Positions 42,813 to 42,943 of a DNA stretch of 42,943 nt are shown here, in pieces. The notes under the pieces are model-generated. The model worked only from the letters and a program-made list of their open reading frames with translations. It did no database searches and was not told the DNA's origin. The DNA is from Thermodesulfobacteriota bacterium (GTDB taxonomy: Bacteria; Desulfobacterota; BSN033; UBA1163): positions 1-42,943 of the forward strand of contig JASEIE010000003.1 of NCBI GenBank assembly GCA_030024065.1, given 5' to 3'. The stretch's first letter is position 1; each line of letters opens with the position of its first letter. The translations under genes were made by a program, and so were the position numbers.

Positions 42813-42943
42813 CTTAGAAAATAAGGATTCCGTCTAAAAGCATAGGTTAAGGTTACGGTTACGAAGCCCGCCCTGTACCATGCTAGGTTCAGGGCCCGTT
42901 TCGTAAATCGTCAAATGGTTACGGTTAAAGATTTAGAAGATAG
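42813..42943. repeat. GTTACG-family long palindromic repeat, copy 4 (cut by window end)
   Basis: It begins TTAGAAAATAAGG just 9 bp after the mfd stop and then has GGTTAAGGTTACGGTTACG. The 23-bp hairpin module is at 42871-42893 between GCCCG (42866-42870) and GCCCG (42894-42898). Sequence after the module (TTTCGTAAATCGTCAAATGG...) is identical to the left part of copy 1. The right arm lies beyond the window. Confidence 0.85.

Overview
The window looks like chromosomal DNA of a Gram-negative, LPS-making bacterium, most likely an uncultured member of the Desulfobacterota (the former Deltaproteobacteria). That placement is an inference. It rests on the lysS-lolC-lolD-bamA-skp-lpxD-fabZ-lpxA-oxidoreductase-lpxB-msbA-waaA-lpxK gene order, a LUD/Fe-S/CCG fusion protein, an asd-leu-liv cluster, and the density of palindromic intergenic repeats. 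No rRNA, tRNA or CRISPR array was seen.

Layout. (1) 0.3-10.8 kb, minus strand: amino-acid block, read right to left as leuA, leuC, leuD, asd, livK, a terminator, then livH, livM, livG, livF. It combines leucine biosynthesis, the aspartate-family branch enzyme and a branched-chain amino-acid type ABC importer. leuB is not in the window; a 0.64-kb repeat-filled gap lies between leuD and asd. (2) 10.9-28.9 kb, minus strand: an outer-membrane biogenesis run, lysS, lolC/E, a double cyclic-nucleotide-binding protein, lolD, bamA, skp, lpxD, fabZ, lpxA, a GnnA-like oxidoreductase, lpxB, msbA, a DUF374 acyltransferase, waaA and lpxK. Many junctions overlap (ATGA or GTGA), so translation is probably coupled. 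(3) 29.1-32.7 kb: rimO (minus) divergent from a LUD/Fe-S oxidoreductase (plus). (4) 32.7-37.3 kb: an accessory island holding a HEPN gene broken by an in-frame stop, a 130-bp inverted-repeat element, an HsdM reduced to its two ends, a Fic protein overlapping it, a five-unit tandem operator-like repeat, a small ORF and a DUF1841-fusion protein. (5) 37.4-42.8 kb, plus strand: a geranylgeranyl-reductase-family flavoprotein, an endonuclease III-type glycosylase and mfd.

The most unusual layer is the intergenic DNA. Several separate hairpin-repeat families fill nearly every gap and touch coding ends. They supply stop codons and C-termini, extend apparent N-termini, and abut start codons. One family carries a 23-bp hairpin module flanked by 5-bp direct repeats; the module sits on opposite arms in different copies. 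The best candidates for unexplored biology are this repeat family and the mini-HsdM/Fic/tandem-operator/DUF1841-fusion island.
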